A stretch of DNA of 48,618 nucleotides. Origin: Coriobacteriales bacterium. Lineage in GTDB: Bacteria > Actinomycetota > Coriobacteriia > Coriobacteriales > UBA8131. A model generated the notes under the pieces. That model was not told where the DNA came from. It searched no databases and saw only the letters and a program-made list of their open reading frames with translations. Where the stretch lies: the NCBI GenBank assembly GCA_031290175.1, contig JAITOC010000031.1, positions 1 through 48,618 of the forward strand. The letters run 5' to 3'. Made by a program: the position numbers and the translations under genes. Positions 19,507 through 29,028 of the stretch are shown in pieces; the stretch's first letter is position 1, and each line of letters begins with the position of its first letter.

Positions 19507-20488
19507 CCACACGGTTGCCAGCGACGAGCAGGGGCTACGCATTGACGCGCTCCTTGCGCGTTTTGATGACGTGCCCAGCCGCTCAGTTGCTGTGCGGCTT
19601 ATCGAGCAGGGGGCACTGGTGATCAACGGCTCGGTTGTCACGAGCAAGAAACGTATTGCGCTTGCAGGCGATGTCCTGGAATACGCTGTCGAGTCCGAGG
19701 CTCCTCTGGGGCTCATCGCCGAATCGATCCCTCTCGACATCCGTTTTGAGGATGAGCACCTCATCGTGTTGTCCAAGCAGGCGGGGCTCGTCTGCCACCC
19801 TTCACCCGGCCATGACTCGGGGACGCTGGTAAACGCCCTCATTGCACATGTCGGGTACGACAATCTCGCCCAACTGCAGGGAGATGAGCGCCCCGGTATC
19901 GTACATCGACTTGACAAGGATACCAGCGGTCTCATGCTTGTGGCCAAAAGCGATGAGGCGGGGCTGCTCTTACAAGACGAGATCCGCCTGCGCGCCATCG
20001 ACCGACGGTATCTTACGCTCGTTCACGGATACATCGCTCCCGATACTGGATTGATCGACGCGCCGATTGCGCGTGGAGGGGCAAACCGGAGTCAGATGGT
20101 TGTTTCCGACGCGCTGGACGCACGACAAAGCGTAACCACCTTCACGGTGCTCGAGCGCTTTGACGCAGGGCGCTTCGATGACGGCTATACGCTCATAGAA
20201 TGCAAGCTCTATACCGGTCGCACGCACCAGATACGCGTACATCTTGCCTACATCAATCATCCCTGTGTGGGGGATCCGCTTTACGGCACGGGCACTGGTC
20301 GCCCCAAAGCCCAACTGAGCCTTGATCGGCAATTCCTCCATTCGTGGAAACTCGAGTTCACCCATCCTTTGACCGGCGAGGATCTCAGCTTCAGCTCCGA
20401 GTTGCCCGATGACCTGCGTGATGCCCTCGGGCGCATCGCGGGCGACTCTCTGGGAAGAACCGAAGCGGGCACCGGACTGCTCGGATAA
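19496..20488 (+). CDS. rluD: RluA/RluD-family 23S rRNA pseudouridine synthase with S4 domain
   Basis: RPGIVHRLDKDTSGLMLVAK, TGRTHQIRVHLAYINHPCVGDPLYG; overlaps lspA by 11 nt. Confidence 0.92.
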   Translation: MHVSHTVASDEQGLRIDALLARFDDVPSRSVAVRLIEQGALVINGSVVTSKKRIALAGDVLEYAVESEAPLGLIAESIPLDIRFEDEHLIVLSKQAGLVCHPSPGHDSGTLVNALIAHVGYDNLAQLQGDERPGIVHRLDKDTSGLMLVAKSDEAGLLLQDEIRLRAIDRRYLTLVHGYIAPDTGLIDAPIARGGANRSQMVVSDALDARQSVTTFTVLERFDAGRFDDGYTLIECKLYTGRTHQIRVHLAYINHPCVGDPLYGTGTGRPKAQLSLDRQFLHSWKLEFTHPLTGEDLSFSSELPDDLRDALGRIAGDSLGRTEAGTGLLG

Positions 20489-20508
20489 AGGGTAACTCAC
20501 TGTCTGTG

Positions 20509-22386
20509 TCAGAATACCCGGTTTTCAGAGCCGTCGAGCCGCAGCATCCAAAGCTTGTCATTATCGTCCTTGTTCTGGTAGATAATCCAGTCGCTGGCAA
20601 CGCAGAACTTACCGCAGCCACTCTTTAAGAGAATAAGGCGACTTTCGCCGTCATAACTTATGAGTTCCAATGGGTTGTTTTTCGTCGAACTACCGGCAAG
20701 AATTCCCTGCGGGGTGGGGCAGAGGCTGGAAAACGTCTCGAAACTGATGCTGACGGGGGCAGACCCATCAAGACCTGTCTGCAATAAGCCGCCGTCAACA
20801 GCATACACTGTAAAATAGAGAGAGCTGTTGTAAACATAGACATAGTAGATAGCATCGTCAAAGATCACGATATCCTCGCCTGTTGCAAGGTCGATACGAT
20901 GGACTTTCCAAGCATCAAATTGGTCTGAATAGAACAGGTAGCCCTCCCCAAAACTGATATAGAGATTGGGTTTTTCAGTGTGGGTTTTGAGGTCAGAGCC
21001 ATCCAGGGCAATGGATTTGACAAGAAGATCGCCGTAGCTATCTTCAAAATAGATACGATCGTCTGTGAAGTATATCCTGTCGGCGGCCTCTTCGCTGACT
21101 TGCATGACAGTATCGGTTTTTGGGTCAAGACGGAAGATCCCTTTGTCGGTGCCATAGTAGAGGTACCCCTTATAGAAGTTGAGACAAGCAGCGCCTTTTG
21201 CTTCAGTGACCTCTTGTTTATTCTCACCGCTCAAATCCATGACGTAAAGCTTGTTTCCCTCTGTGATGTAGATGGCGTCATTGGTCTCAACCGCAAAACC
21301 TCCGTTGTGGATATTGCCGGAAATATTACCGGTAACCTCGGAGTCGAAGAGAGGGTCGCTTGGATCAGGCGATTTGGGTGGATCTGCCTGCGTGATGGTT
21401 GCGGGAGCATCGACCGGCGGATCGTCCACGGGTTGTTTGTCCGCAATGAGTTGGCTTACGACAAACCAGCTACCCACGCCCACAAGTATCAGCAGAACAA
21501 CTCCTGCGCTCAGACCAGCAAGCAGCTTTTTGGGTTGGGACTGCGCCTTGTCCACAAAGCTCAAAACCTGATCGACCGAGGCAAAGCGATCCTTGGGATC
21601 AAAGGCGATACACTTCTCGATAAGCGCTCTCAGTCGTTTGTCGGTGATGCGCCGTTGGAGATCCTGGCGATTGGGGCCTCCCGTTGCGAGGTAGATGAGG
21701 ACGATGCCGAGAGCATAGATATCGGTCTGTGGTGTCGATTGAGCATAGCCATATTGTTCAGGGGGAGCATAGGGGAGTGTCCCCACGTATTCGGTGTCAG
21801 AATCAACACCCGGCTTGAACGTGCGCGCGATGCCAAAGTCGGTGAGAACCAGTGTGCCATCCGGTTTGAGGATGATGTTCTGTGGTTTTAAATCGCGATG
21901 CACGACTGGTGGATCTAGGCTGTGTAGATACCCGAGTATGGTGCAGAGTTTTCGGGCTACTTGATAAATGTCATTTGAGGGGAGCGTCCCCTGTGATACG
22001 ACAAGGTCGAGTGGCTGTCCGGGGATATACTCGCGAACGATATAGCTGCGTGTTGCATCCCTGAAGACGCCAAGCGAACGAGGGATGCTCGGATGCTGCA
22101 GTAAGGAAAGAATTTCACCCTCGGCATCAGCGCGCTCGCCAGAATCATTGCTCGTAGCTCGCAGGATCGCCTTCTCGCCGGTGCGCTTGTCGATGACAAG
22201 GTAGACCTCTTTACCGCCCTTGTGCTTCAAGCAACTCTCAAAAACGTAGGTTTCCGTGATGACCTGTGGCCAGCCATCATCCTGGAGAGAAGTGGTCAGG
22301 GAGTCCTTATAGTCTTTGAGAAATTCATCAGTGTCGTTCACGATAGCTTCCCCATCTATCTTGAAATCAAACGTTATATGTTTCAT
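20509..22386 (-). CDS. Membrane-anchored Ser/Thr protein kinase with C-terminal DUF5050-like beta-propeller sensor
   Basis: VVHRDLKPQNIILKPDGTLVLTDFGIA kinase motifs, TM AGLSAGVVLLILVGVGSWFVV, repeated YFTDDRIYFED/YLFYSDQF blades; ATG 22386. Confidence 0.92.
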   Translation of the reverse strand: MKHITFDFKIDGEAIVNDTDEFLKDYKDSLTTSLQDDGWPQVITETYVFESCLKHKGGKEVYLVIDKRTGEKAILRATSNDSGERADAEGEILSLLQHPSIPRSLGVFRDATRSYIVREYIPGQPLDLVVSQGTLPSNDIYQVARKLCTILGYLHSLDPPVVHRDLKPQNIILKPDGTLVLTDFGIARTFKPGVDSDTEYVGTLPYAPPEQYGYAQSTPQTDIYALGIVLIYLATGGPNRQDLQRRITDKRLRALIEKCIAFDPKDRFASVDQVLSFVDKAQSQPKKLLAGLSAGVVLLILVGVGSWFVVSQLIADKQPVDDPPVDAPATITQADPPKSPDPSDPLFDSEVTGNISGNIHNGGFAVETNDAIYITEGNKLYVMDLSGENKQEVTEAKGAACLNFYKGYLYYGTDKGIFRLDPKTDTVMQVSEEAADRIYFTDDRIYFEDSYGDLLVKSIALDGSDLKTHTEKPNLYISFGEGYLFYSDQFDAWKVHRIDLATGEDIVIFDDAIYYVYVYNSSLYFTVYAVDGGLLQTGLDGSAPVSISFETFSSLCPTPQGILAGSSTKNNPLELISYDGESRLILLKSGCGKFCVASDWIIYQNKDDNDKLWMLRLDGSENRVF

Positions 22387-22456
22387 TGTACTAAACCTCT
22401 GTCTCCTGGCAAACAGACCACAATCCCGATGAGCATACACGATGTAACGCAGTGCT

Positions 22457-22477
22457 TTGTCTGCTCAGAGCAGACAA
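22457..22477. promoter_or_regulatory. Perfect 21-bp palindrome, candidate operator in kinase/HTH divergent region
   Basis: TTGTCTGCTC-A-GAGCAGACAA. Confidence 0.6.
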
Positions 22478-22628
22478 TTGATCATCGACAACGCAAGAGC
22501 CTACCAGCCGCAAGCACCGCAAGCGTCTTTACAGAGTGTTTGCGCGGAGAGGGGCTCTATGAAAGCAAGCTGTGATACACTTTCACCATGCTTTCTGGGT
22601 AATGGATAGCGGCAGACAGGCTAAACGC

Positions 22629-23096
22629 ATGACTGACCTTGGTGCTGAACGCACAGATAGACAAAAACCGAATAACCCGGATTCACAGGCCATGCTGAAT
22701 CGACTTAAAGAGAATCAGTTCCCGGCAGATGGCTGGGAGACCTTCCTTGATCCTGACATCCGCAACTTCTTTGACGAGTTGTTCTTCAAAACCGGCCTCA
22801 AGCGTAGCGCGGTGATACGTGATGCAAATGTCTCACGCACCTATGGCTATCAACTCATGGATGGCTCACGCAGAGGGCAACGTGATTACTATATCAGCAT
22901 CGCTTTGGCGATGTGTCTCGACCTGCGCATGACCCAGCGCCTGCTTGCCGTCACGAATACCGGGGGACTCCATCCCCTTATCAAACGCGACGCCGCCATC
23001 ATCTTTGCAGTCAACCATGGCTATGACAATGACAAGCTCTACGCCTTCCTCATTGAACTCGGACTACCGCCGCTTGATACCGGCCTCGAGGAGTGA
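22629..23096 (+). CDS. HTH (XRE-like) regulator of the family found beside Ser/Thr kinases
   Basis: LKRSAVIRDANVSRTYGYQLMDGSRRGQRDYYISIALAMCLDLRMTQRLLAVTNTGGLHPLIKRDAAIIFAVNHGYDND; start uncertain (22602/22629). Confidence 0.75.
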   Translation: MTDLGAERTDRQKPNNPDSQAMLNRLKENQFPADGWETFLDPDIRNFFDELFFKTGLKRSAVIRDANVSRTYGYQLMDGSRRGQRDYYISIALAMCLDLRMTQRLLAVTNTGGLHPLIKRDAAIIFAVNHGYDNDKLYAFLIELGLPPLDTGLEE

Positions 23097-23106
23097 TAGT
23101 CGCTCG

Positions 23107-24204
23107 ATGATGGCGTTCAGCAGACACGACAAGACAGGCATCATGCTTGTCAATACGGGAACGCCCGACGCTCCTACAAAAGACGCGGTCGTTCCCTATC
23201 TCCGACGCTTTCTCATGGATCGCCGTATCGTTGATATTCCCCCTTTCTTTTGGAAGCCGATACTCAACTGGTTTGTCCTGAGGGTGCGCCCGGCAAAGAC
23301 TGTCGCCATCTACAAGCGAATATGGACGGAAGCTGGTTCGCCCTACACCTTGTATTCCGAGGCTCTGGAGCGCGCCCTTGCAGAAAGAGCCTTCGTGTCC
23401 GAGGCCTCCCTGGCACCGGATGCCCCGTATGCTTCTACGTGTGCGTCTGAAGTGGAGGTGCCCCTACTGCAAGGCTGCCATCTCCGCATGGCACAGCGAT
23501 ATGGGAACCCTTCCATCGAATCCGCTATTCGTGATTTCAAGCATCGGGGGATAGAGAAGCTTGTTGTTTTGCCCCTCTATCCACAGGAGGCTCTAGCCAC
23601 TACCGCAAGCGTCCACGATGAATTGCTGATCCAGCTTGGCAAACAGGACTTCCATCCCATGTTGCACTTCATTCAGAACTACTACGACAACGATGCTTAT
23701 AGCGCGGCGGTGGCGGAGAGCATCAGACCCCACCTTGAACAAAAGGATCCCGCCGATACACACCTCGTCTTCTCGTTCCACTCGATCCCTCTCAAGGATC
23801 GGCGCCGGGGCGATCCGTACCCTGAACAGGTGAAAGCAAGCACCACTGCGATAGCCGCAGGTCTCGGGCTTGCCGACGATGCGTGGTCATTCGCCTACCA
23901 ATCCCGTTACGACGACGCACAGCGTTGGCTTGGACCCTTCCTCGACCGGCACGTTGAAGAACTCCTTTTGGCCGGAACCCGCAACCTCGTTATTGCCTGT
24001 CCGGGATTTGCCGTCGATTGCACCGAGACACTGTACGATATCGACTATAACTTCCGCACAGAAATTCGTGCTTTCGCCAAAGCGAGCGGAATAGCCCCCG
24101 AGACCCTCAGTATCTCCTGCGTACCCTGCCTCAACGACAGCCAGGCACACGTTGCTGTGCTCGAACAAGTACTCATAAGCAAAACCTCGCTTCTTGGGAG
24201 CTGA
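23107..24204 (+). CDS. hemH: Ferrochelatase (protoporphyrin or coproporphyrin type)
   Basis: GIMLVNTGTPDAPTKDAVVPYLRRFLMDRRIVDIPPFFW, VFSFHSIPLKDRRRGDPY, ACPGFAVDCTETLYDI. Confidence 0.93.
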   Translation: MMAFSRHDKTGIMLVNTGTPDAPTKDAVVPYLRRFLMDRRIVDIPPFFWKPILNWFVLRVRPAKTVAIYKRIWTEAGSPYTLYSEALERALAERAFVSEASLAPDAPYASTCASEVEVPLLQGCHLRMAQRYGNPSIESAIRDFKHRGIEKLVVLPLYPQEALATTASVHDELLIQLGKQDFHPMLHFIQNYYDNDAYSAAVAESIRPHLEQKDPADTHLVFSFHSIPLKDRRRGDPYPEQVKASTTAIAAGLGLADDAWSFAYQSRYDDAQRWLGPFLDRHVEELLLAGTRNLVIACPGFAVDCTETLYDIDYNFRTEIRAFAKASGIAPETLSISCVPCLNDSQAHVAVLEQVLISKTSLLGS

Positions 24205-24430
24205 AGAGGAAGACTGAGGTTCTATTTGGTTACAGCCCACTGACCCTGTGAACTGTAACTTTATTTGGGGTTCAGGGGGTCAATTCGTCTCCTCGTCTTG
24301 TGGTCGGGCGAGATAATCTCTATACTTAATAGTTCGTCCTCGTTGTATATCCGGCAGCGAGGTTGGTAATTATTGGCCCCGAGACATGTTTTCACGTAGC
24401 GCCCACTGTTGTGCGTTTATGGAGGCGAGC

Positions 24431-24454
24431 ATGACGGACGGGGCCCCTATTTGA
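24431..24454 (+). CDS. Putative micro-ORF MTDGAPI* in rpsA leader
   Basis: ATG 24431 with GGAGG (24421-24425) upstream; TGA 24452-24454 in the loop of the SD-sequestering hairpin; in frame with ATG 24419. Confidence 0.4.
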   Translation: MTDGAPI

Positions 24455-24463
24455 AAGGGGTCC
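24441..24463 (+). promoter_or_regulatory. 8-bp hairpin sequestering the rpsA Shine-Dalgarno
   Basis: GGGCCCCT(24441-24448)/AGGGGTCC(24456-24463), one G-U pair, 7-nt loop; rpsA SD AAAGGGG lies in the 3' arm. Confidence 0.6.
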
Positions 24464-24467
24464 ACTC

Positions 24468-25976
24468 TTGAGTGAGATCAAGAACACTTCAGTCATCATA
24501 CTGGAGGAGGTTGGGGATGAGGAACTCAACCGGCTTATCGACCAGACCATCACAGACTTCGATGAAGGCGATCTGGTCACTGGAACCGTTGTAAAAATTG
24601 AGCATGACGAGGTTCTGCTCGACATCGGTTTTAAGTCCGAAGGTGTTATTCCCGCGCGTGAACTTTCTATTCGGAAGGATCTTGATCCCTCTGAAATCGT
24701 CTCATCTGGCGATAAGATCGAAGCCCTGGTGCTCCAAAAGGAGGACAAGGATGGGCGACTCATTCTCTCAAAGAAACGAGCCGAGTATGAGCGTGCCTGG
24801 ATAGATATTGAAGAGAAGTTTAACTCCGGTGAGAATGTCATCGGCGAGGTCATAGAGGTCGTCAAGGGTGGCCTTATCCTCGACATCGGCCTGCGCGGCT
24901 TCCTGCCCGCATCTTTGGTTGATCTGCGTCGTGTGAAGGATCTCGAGAGCTTCACGGGTGAGCAGATAGAGGCTCGCGTTATCGAGATGGATCGCAATCG
25001 CAATAATGTTGTGCTCTCTCGCCGCGTCGTGCTGGAAGAAGGTCGCAAGAGCGAGCGCAATGAGATACTCGAAAAACTCGCCAAGGGTATGCGCCTCAAG
25101 GGCAGCGTCTCATCCATCGTCGACTTCGGTGCCTTTGTCGATCTTGGCGGCATAGACGGTCTCGTCCACATCAGCGAGCTTTCTTGGAACCACGTAAGCC
25201 ATCCGTCAGAGGTTGTCAAGGTTGGCGATGAGGTTGAGGTCGAGGTGCTTGAGGTCGAGCTCGACCGCGAGCGTATCTCCCTTGGTTTGAAGCAGACCAC
25301 CGAGGATCCATGGCGTCAGCTCGTCAAGAACTACCCGATTGGCACCATCATTGAAGGCAAGGTGACAAAGCTCGTGACCTTTGGCTCCTTTGTTGAGCTT
25401 GGTGATAATATCGAAGGCCTGGTTCATATCTCTGAGATGGCTGGTAAGCATATCGAGTCTCCCGCACAGGTCGTGCATGTTGGCAATACGGTGCATGTCA
25501 AGGTCATGGACATCGACCCCGAGCGTCGTCGTATCTCCCTCTCCATGAAGGCTGCGGCTGAGACCCTCGGTATTGAGATTGAGGTTGCCGAGCCGGATCC
25601 CAACATGCCGAAGCCCAAGCCCAAGACGCGCAAAGACAAGGACGACGGCGAGATTGACGATGTCGAAGGTGAAGCTCCCGAGACAGATGCCGAAGAGGTA
25701 GCGGACGACGAGGCTCCGAACGAGGAAGCTCCCATTGAGGAGACCGTTACCGAGGAAGCCACAGCCGAGGAAGCCACAGAAGCGGCGGTTGAGGAAACAC
25801 CCGACAAGGCAGTTGCCGTAGCTCCCGTAGAGGAGCTTGCTGAGGCTGCTGCTGAAGAGGTCGTAGAGTCCGAAGAGGCTCCAGCCGAAGAAGAGGCACC
25901 AGCGGTCAAGGAAGAAACCCCTGACGTAGAGGCGGAAGAGACTTCCGCAGAGGAAGAGTCCGCTGCCAAAGCATAA
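24468..25976 (+). CDS. rpsA: 30S ribosomal protein S1 (four S1 domains) with long acidic C-terminal tail
   Basis: Repeated S1 motifs GLILDIGLRGFLPASL, VDFGAFVDLGGIDGLVHISELSW, FGSFVELGDNIEGLVHISEM; TTG start. Confidence 0.95.
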   Translation: MSEIKNTSVIILEEVGDEELNRLIDQTITDFDEGDLVTGTVVKIEHDEVLLDIGFKSEGVIPARELSIRKDLDPSEIVSSGDKIEALVLQKEDKDGRLILSKKRAEYERAWIDIEEKFNSGENVIGEVIEVVKGGLILDIGLRGFLPASLVDLRRVKDLESFTGEQIEARVIEMDRNRNNVVLSRRVVLEEGRKSERNEILEKLAKGMRLKGSVSSIVDFGAFVDLGGIDGLVHISELSWNHVSHPSEVVKVGDEVEVEVLEVELDRERISLGLKQTTEDPWRQLVKNYPIGTIIEGKVTKLVTFGSFVELGDNIEGLVHISEMAGKHIESPAQVVHVGNTVHVKVMDIDPERRRISLSMKAAAETLGIEIEVAEPDPNMPKPKPKTRKDKDDGEIDDVEGEAPETDAEEVADDEAPNEEAPIEETVTEEATAEEATEAAVEETPDKAVAVAPVEELAEAAAEEVVESEEAPAEEEAPAVKEETPDVEAEETSAEEESAAKA

Positions 25977-26017
25977 GACCCCAAGCAATTATCGACGGAC
26001 TTATTAGAGCGATAACA

Positions 26018-26053
26018 CAAACGAGGCGGAGAACTACCAAACCGCCTCGTTTG
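26018..26053 (+). terminator. Stem-loop after rpsA (12-bp perfect stem)
   Basis: CAAACGAGGCGG/CCGCCTCGTTTG, loop agaactaccaaa. Confidence 0.8.
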
Positions 26054-26226
26054 CATTTGCAAGAGAGCTGCCTAACTGCTCACGTTTCAAACGACCGTCA
26101 TTAAGGCGACATCATACGAACTGTGGGACTGGAGAAAATTCACACAATAATTACTACGGAAGCTTCCAATCCCAGATAAGCATGAACGACCTACTCGAGC
26201 TCTAAGAATGGTATCATTTCAAAGCT

Positions 26227-28029
26227 ATGACTACAGCAGATCACATCAGGAACTTTTCGATAATCGCTCATATCGACCACGGTAAGTCTACCTTGGCCGA
26301 TCGTGTCCTTGAGCTGACACATACCATTGCGGATCGGGATATGGTCGAGCAGGTGCTCGACTCCATGGATATTGAGCGTGAGCGAGGTATCACTATAAAG
26401 TCGCAGGCCGTTCGCGTCATGTATGATGCCTCCGACGGGCAGACCTATCAGTTCAACCTCATAGACACACCGGGGCACGTGGACTTCACCTACGAGGTGA
26501 GCCGCTCGCTCGCCGCCTGCGAAGGGGCAGTCCTTGTCGTGGATTCGACACAGGGGGTCGAAGCGCAGACGGTTGCAAATGCGCTCATGGCCATGAACGC
26601 TAATCTTGAGATCATCCCGCTCATCAACAAGATTGACCTCCCGGCAGCTGATGTGGAGCGTGTGCGGCACGAGATAGAAGAGGGGCTCGCCATTCCTGCT
26701 GATGAGGCGATCCTCGCTTCCGGGAAGACCGGTCAGGGCATCGATGAGCTTCTTGAGGCAGTTGTTGCGCGCATCCCGGCACCCAAGGGCGATGCGGATG
26801 CTCCGCTCTCCGCCCTCATCTTCGACTCCTACTTTGACGCCTACCGCGGTGTCGTGGCGCTCATCCGCGTTGTGGACGGCGCGATTAGCGCCGGCATGAG
26901 GATCCGCTTCATGGCAACCGATGTTCTCGCACAGGTCGAAGAGGTAGGCGTACGCAGACCCGCCAACGAGCCGATGGAGAGCCTGGGGGTGGGAGAAGTT
27001 GGCTATCTCATCACCGGCCTGAAGGATCCTGCCGACGTGAAGGTTGGCGACACGGTGACGCTTGCCAAGGGGGGTGTCACGACGCCTTTGCCGGGCTATC
27101 GCGAGGTAAAGCCCATGGTATTCACGGGCATCTTCCCGCTCGATGGCGACCAATACGCCGATTTGCGCGACGCTCTCGACAAGCTGACGCTGAACGACCC
27201 GGCTCTGATCTATGAACCCGAGACGAGCCACGCGCTCGGTTTTGGCTTCCGTGTCGGTTTTCTGGGGCTTCTCCATATGGAGGTGGTCAAGGAGCGCCTT
27301 GAACGCGAGTTCTCCCTCGACCTGCTCGCCACGGCTCCGAGCGTCGAGTACCACATCTACCGCACGAATGGCGAGATGCTGACCATCCACTCCCCACAGG
27401 ATATGCCCGACGCCGCGAGCATCGAGCATATCGAGGAGCCCTATCTCACGGCAACCGTCCTCATCCCGCCCGATTACGTAGGTGCGGTCATGGATCTTAG
27501 CGTTGCGCGAAGGGGCACCTTTGAGACAATGCAGTATCTTTCTACGACGACGGTGGAAATGAAGTGGTCCATCCCGCTCTCCGAGCTTATCATGGACTAC
27601 TTTGACCAGCTCAAGAGCCGCACCAAGGGCTATGCCTCACTGGATTATGAGTTCTCCGATTACAAACCCTCGCAGCTTGTCAAACTCGACATCCTGCTCT
27701 CGGGCAAGGCCGTCGATGCCCTGAGTTTTATCGTGCACAAGGACAAGGCGTATGCTACCGGTAACGTGCTGGCACAGAAGCTCAAGGCAATCATCCCCCG
27801 ACAACTCTTCGAGGTTCCCATACAGGCAGCTGTGGGCGGACGCGTGCTTGCGCGCACCACCGTGAAGGCGCGCCGCAAAGACGTGCTCGCAAAGTGTTAT
27901 GGCGGCGACATCAGCCGCAAGCGTAAACTGCTTGAGAAGCAGAAGGCGGGCAAGAAGCGCATGAAGAATATTGGGAATGTCGAGGTTCCGCAGGAGGCGT
28001 TCATGGCGATCCTGAAAGTGGACGAGTGA
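26227..28029 (+). CDS. lepA: Elongation factor 4
   Basis: [23 protein letters not shown]; LepA-type C-terminal domain ([24 protein letters not shown]). Confidence 0.97.
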   Translation: MTTADHIRNFSIIAHIDHGKSTLADRVLELTHTIADRDMVEQVLDSMDIERERGITIKSQAVRVMYDASDGQTYQFNLIDTPGHVDFTYEVSRSLAACEGAVLVVDSTQGVEAQTVANALMAMNANLEIIPLINKIDLPAADVERVRHEIEEGLAIPADEAILASGKTGQGIDELLEAVVARIPAPKGDADAPLSALIFDSYFDAYRGVVALIRVVDGAISAGMRIRFMATDVLAQVEEVGVRRPANEPMESLGVGEVGYLITGLKDPADVKVGDTVTLAKGGVTTPLPGYREVKPMVFTGIFPLDGDQYADLRDALDKLTLNDPALIYEPETSHALGFGFRVGFLGLLHMEVVKERLEREFSLDLLATAPSVEYHIYRTNGEMLTIHSPQDMPDAASIEHIEEPYLTATVLIPPDYVGAVMDLSVARRGTFETMQYLSTTTVEMKWSIPLSELIMDYFDQLKSRTKGYASLDYEFSDYKPSQLVKLDILLSGKAVDALSFIVHKDKAYATGNVLAQKLKAIIPRQLFEVPIQAAVGGRVLARTTVKARRKDVLAKCYGGDISRKRKLLEKQKAGKKRMKNIGNVEVPQEAFMAILKVDE

Positions 28030-28057
28030 TACCGGAGAAGATGGGGAGCGGCGTACG

Positions 28058-29020
28058 ATGATCTCCGAGACGACATGCGCACAACTCCCAAAGGAATCTC
28101 ACACGCTGCCTCCCCACGGGGTGTTTCTGGCGCCGATGGCGGGTGTGAACGACCCGGTGTTCCGACGCATATGCAAGCGTCTGGGGGCAGACCTCACCTA
28201 CACGGAGATGATCTCAGCCAAGGGTCTGAGCTATAACAATACCAGAACCGAGCGCATGCTCTCCCTCGATGAGACGGAGAGCCCCGTGGCAGTCCAACTC
28301 TTTGGGAAAGACCCCCATACTCTTGCGGAGCAGGCGCAGGCACTCGAGGCGAGCCACGGCGCGGACATCGCGCTCATCGACATCAACATGGGGTGCCCCG
28401 CGCGTAAGATAGCCGGAAAGGGAGAGGGCGCGGCTCTGATGCGTGACCCTGAGCTTGCCGCCGCCATCCTGCGTGCTGTCGTTGGCGCCGTTAAGCTCCC
28501 GGTTACCGTGAAGTTCCGGAAAGGCTATGAGCTCGATGCCGACGATGCGGTGGCGTTTGCGCAGCGAGCGGAGCAATGTGGGGTGGCGGCGGTGGCAGTG
28601 CACGGACGGACGGCTCAGCAGTTCTATCACGGAAGGGCCGATCGTGCACTGATAGGACGCGTGAGGCAGGCGGTAACCATCCCCGTGATTGCCAGTGGGG
28701 ACGTGTTCACGCCTGATGACATCCGCGCGTACTTCGAGGAACAAGGTGCCGATGCCGTCATGGTTGCTCGTGGTGCCCAGGGCAATCCTTGGATATTCTC
28801 CGCATCAGAGCCCACCCTAGAGGAGCGCGTCCGCATCGCCTGGGAGCACACGGAGGGGCTGCATGGGTGCCAGCCGCAGCGCCTGGCGTCGATGCGCAAG
28901 CACGTGTCCTGGTACTTCTGCGGTGTATCGCACGCTGCCACCATCCGTCGCCTGGCCAATGACTGCGTCACGCTCCTCGATTACCAAGCCCTCTTCGAGC
29001 AGATACTCGCGTGGCGGTGA
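28058..29020 (+). CDS. dusB: tRNA-dihydrouridine synthase
   Basis: FLAPMAGVNDPVFRRICKRLGADLTYTEMISAKGL, DINMGCPARKIAGKGEGAALM. Confidence 0.93.
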   Translation: MISETTCAQLPKESHTLPPHGVFLAPMAGVNDPVFRRICKRLGADLTYTEMISAKGLSYNNTRTERMLSLDETESPVAVQLFGKDPHTLAEQAQALEASHGADIALIDINMGCPARKIAGKGEGAALMRDPELAAAILRAVVGAVKLPVTVKFRKGYELDADDAVAFAQRAEQCGVAAVAVHGRTAQQFYHGRADRALIGRVRQAVTIPVIASGDVFTPDDIRAYFEEQGADAVMVARGAQGNPWIFSASEPTLEERVRIAWEHTEGLHGCQPQRLASMRKHVSWYFCGVSHAATIRRLANDCVTLLDYQALFEQILAWR

Positions 29021-29028
29021 GGGTTTTG

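Noticed and set aside
26191-27429. 412-codon minus-strand ORF
   Set aside because: Entirely antisense to lepA; no domain signature.
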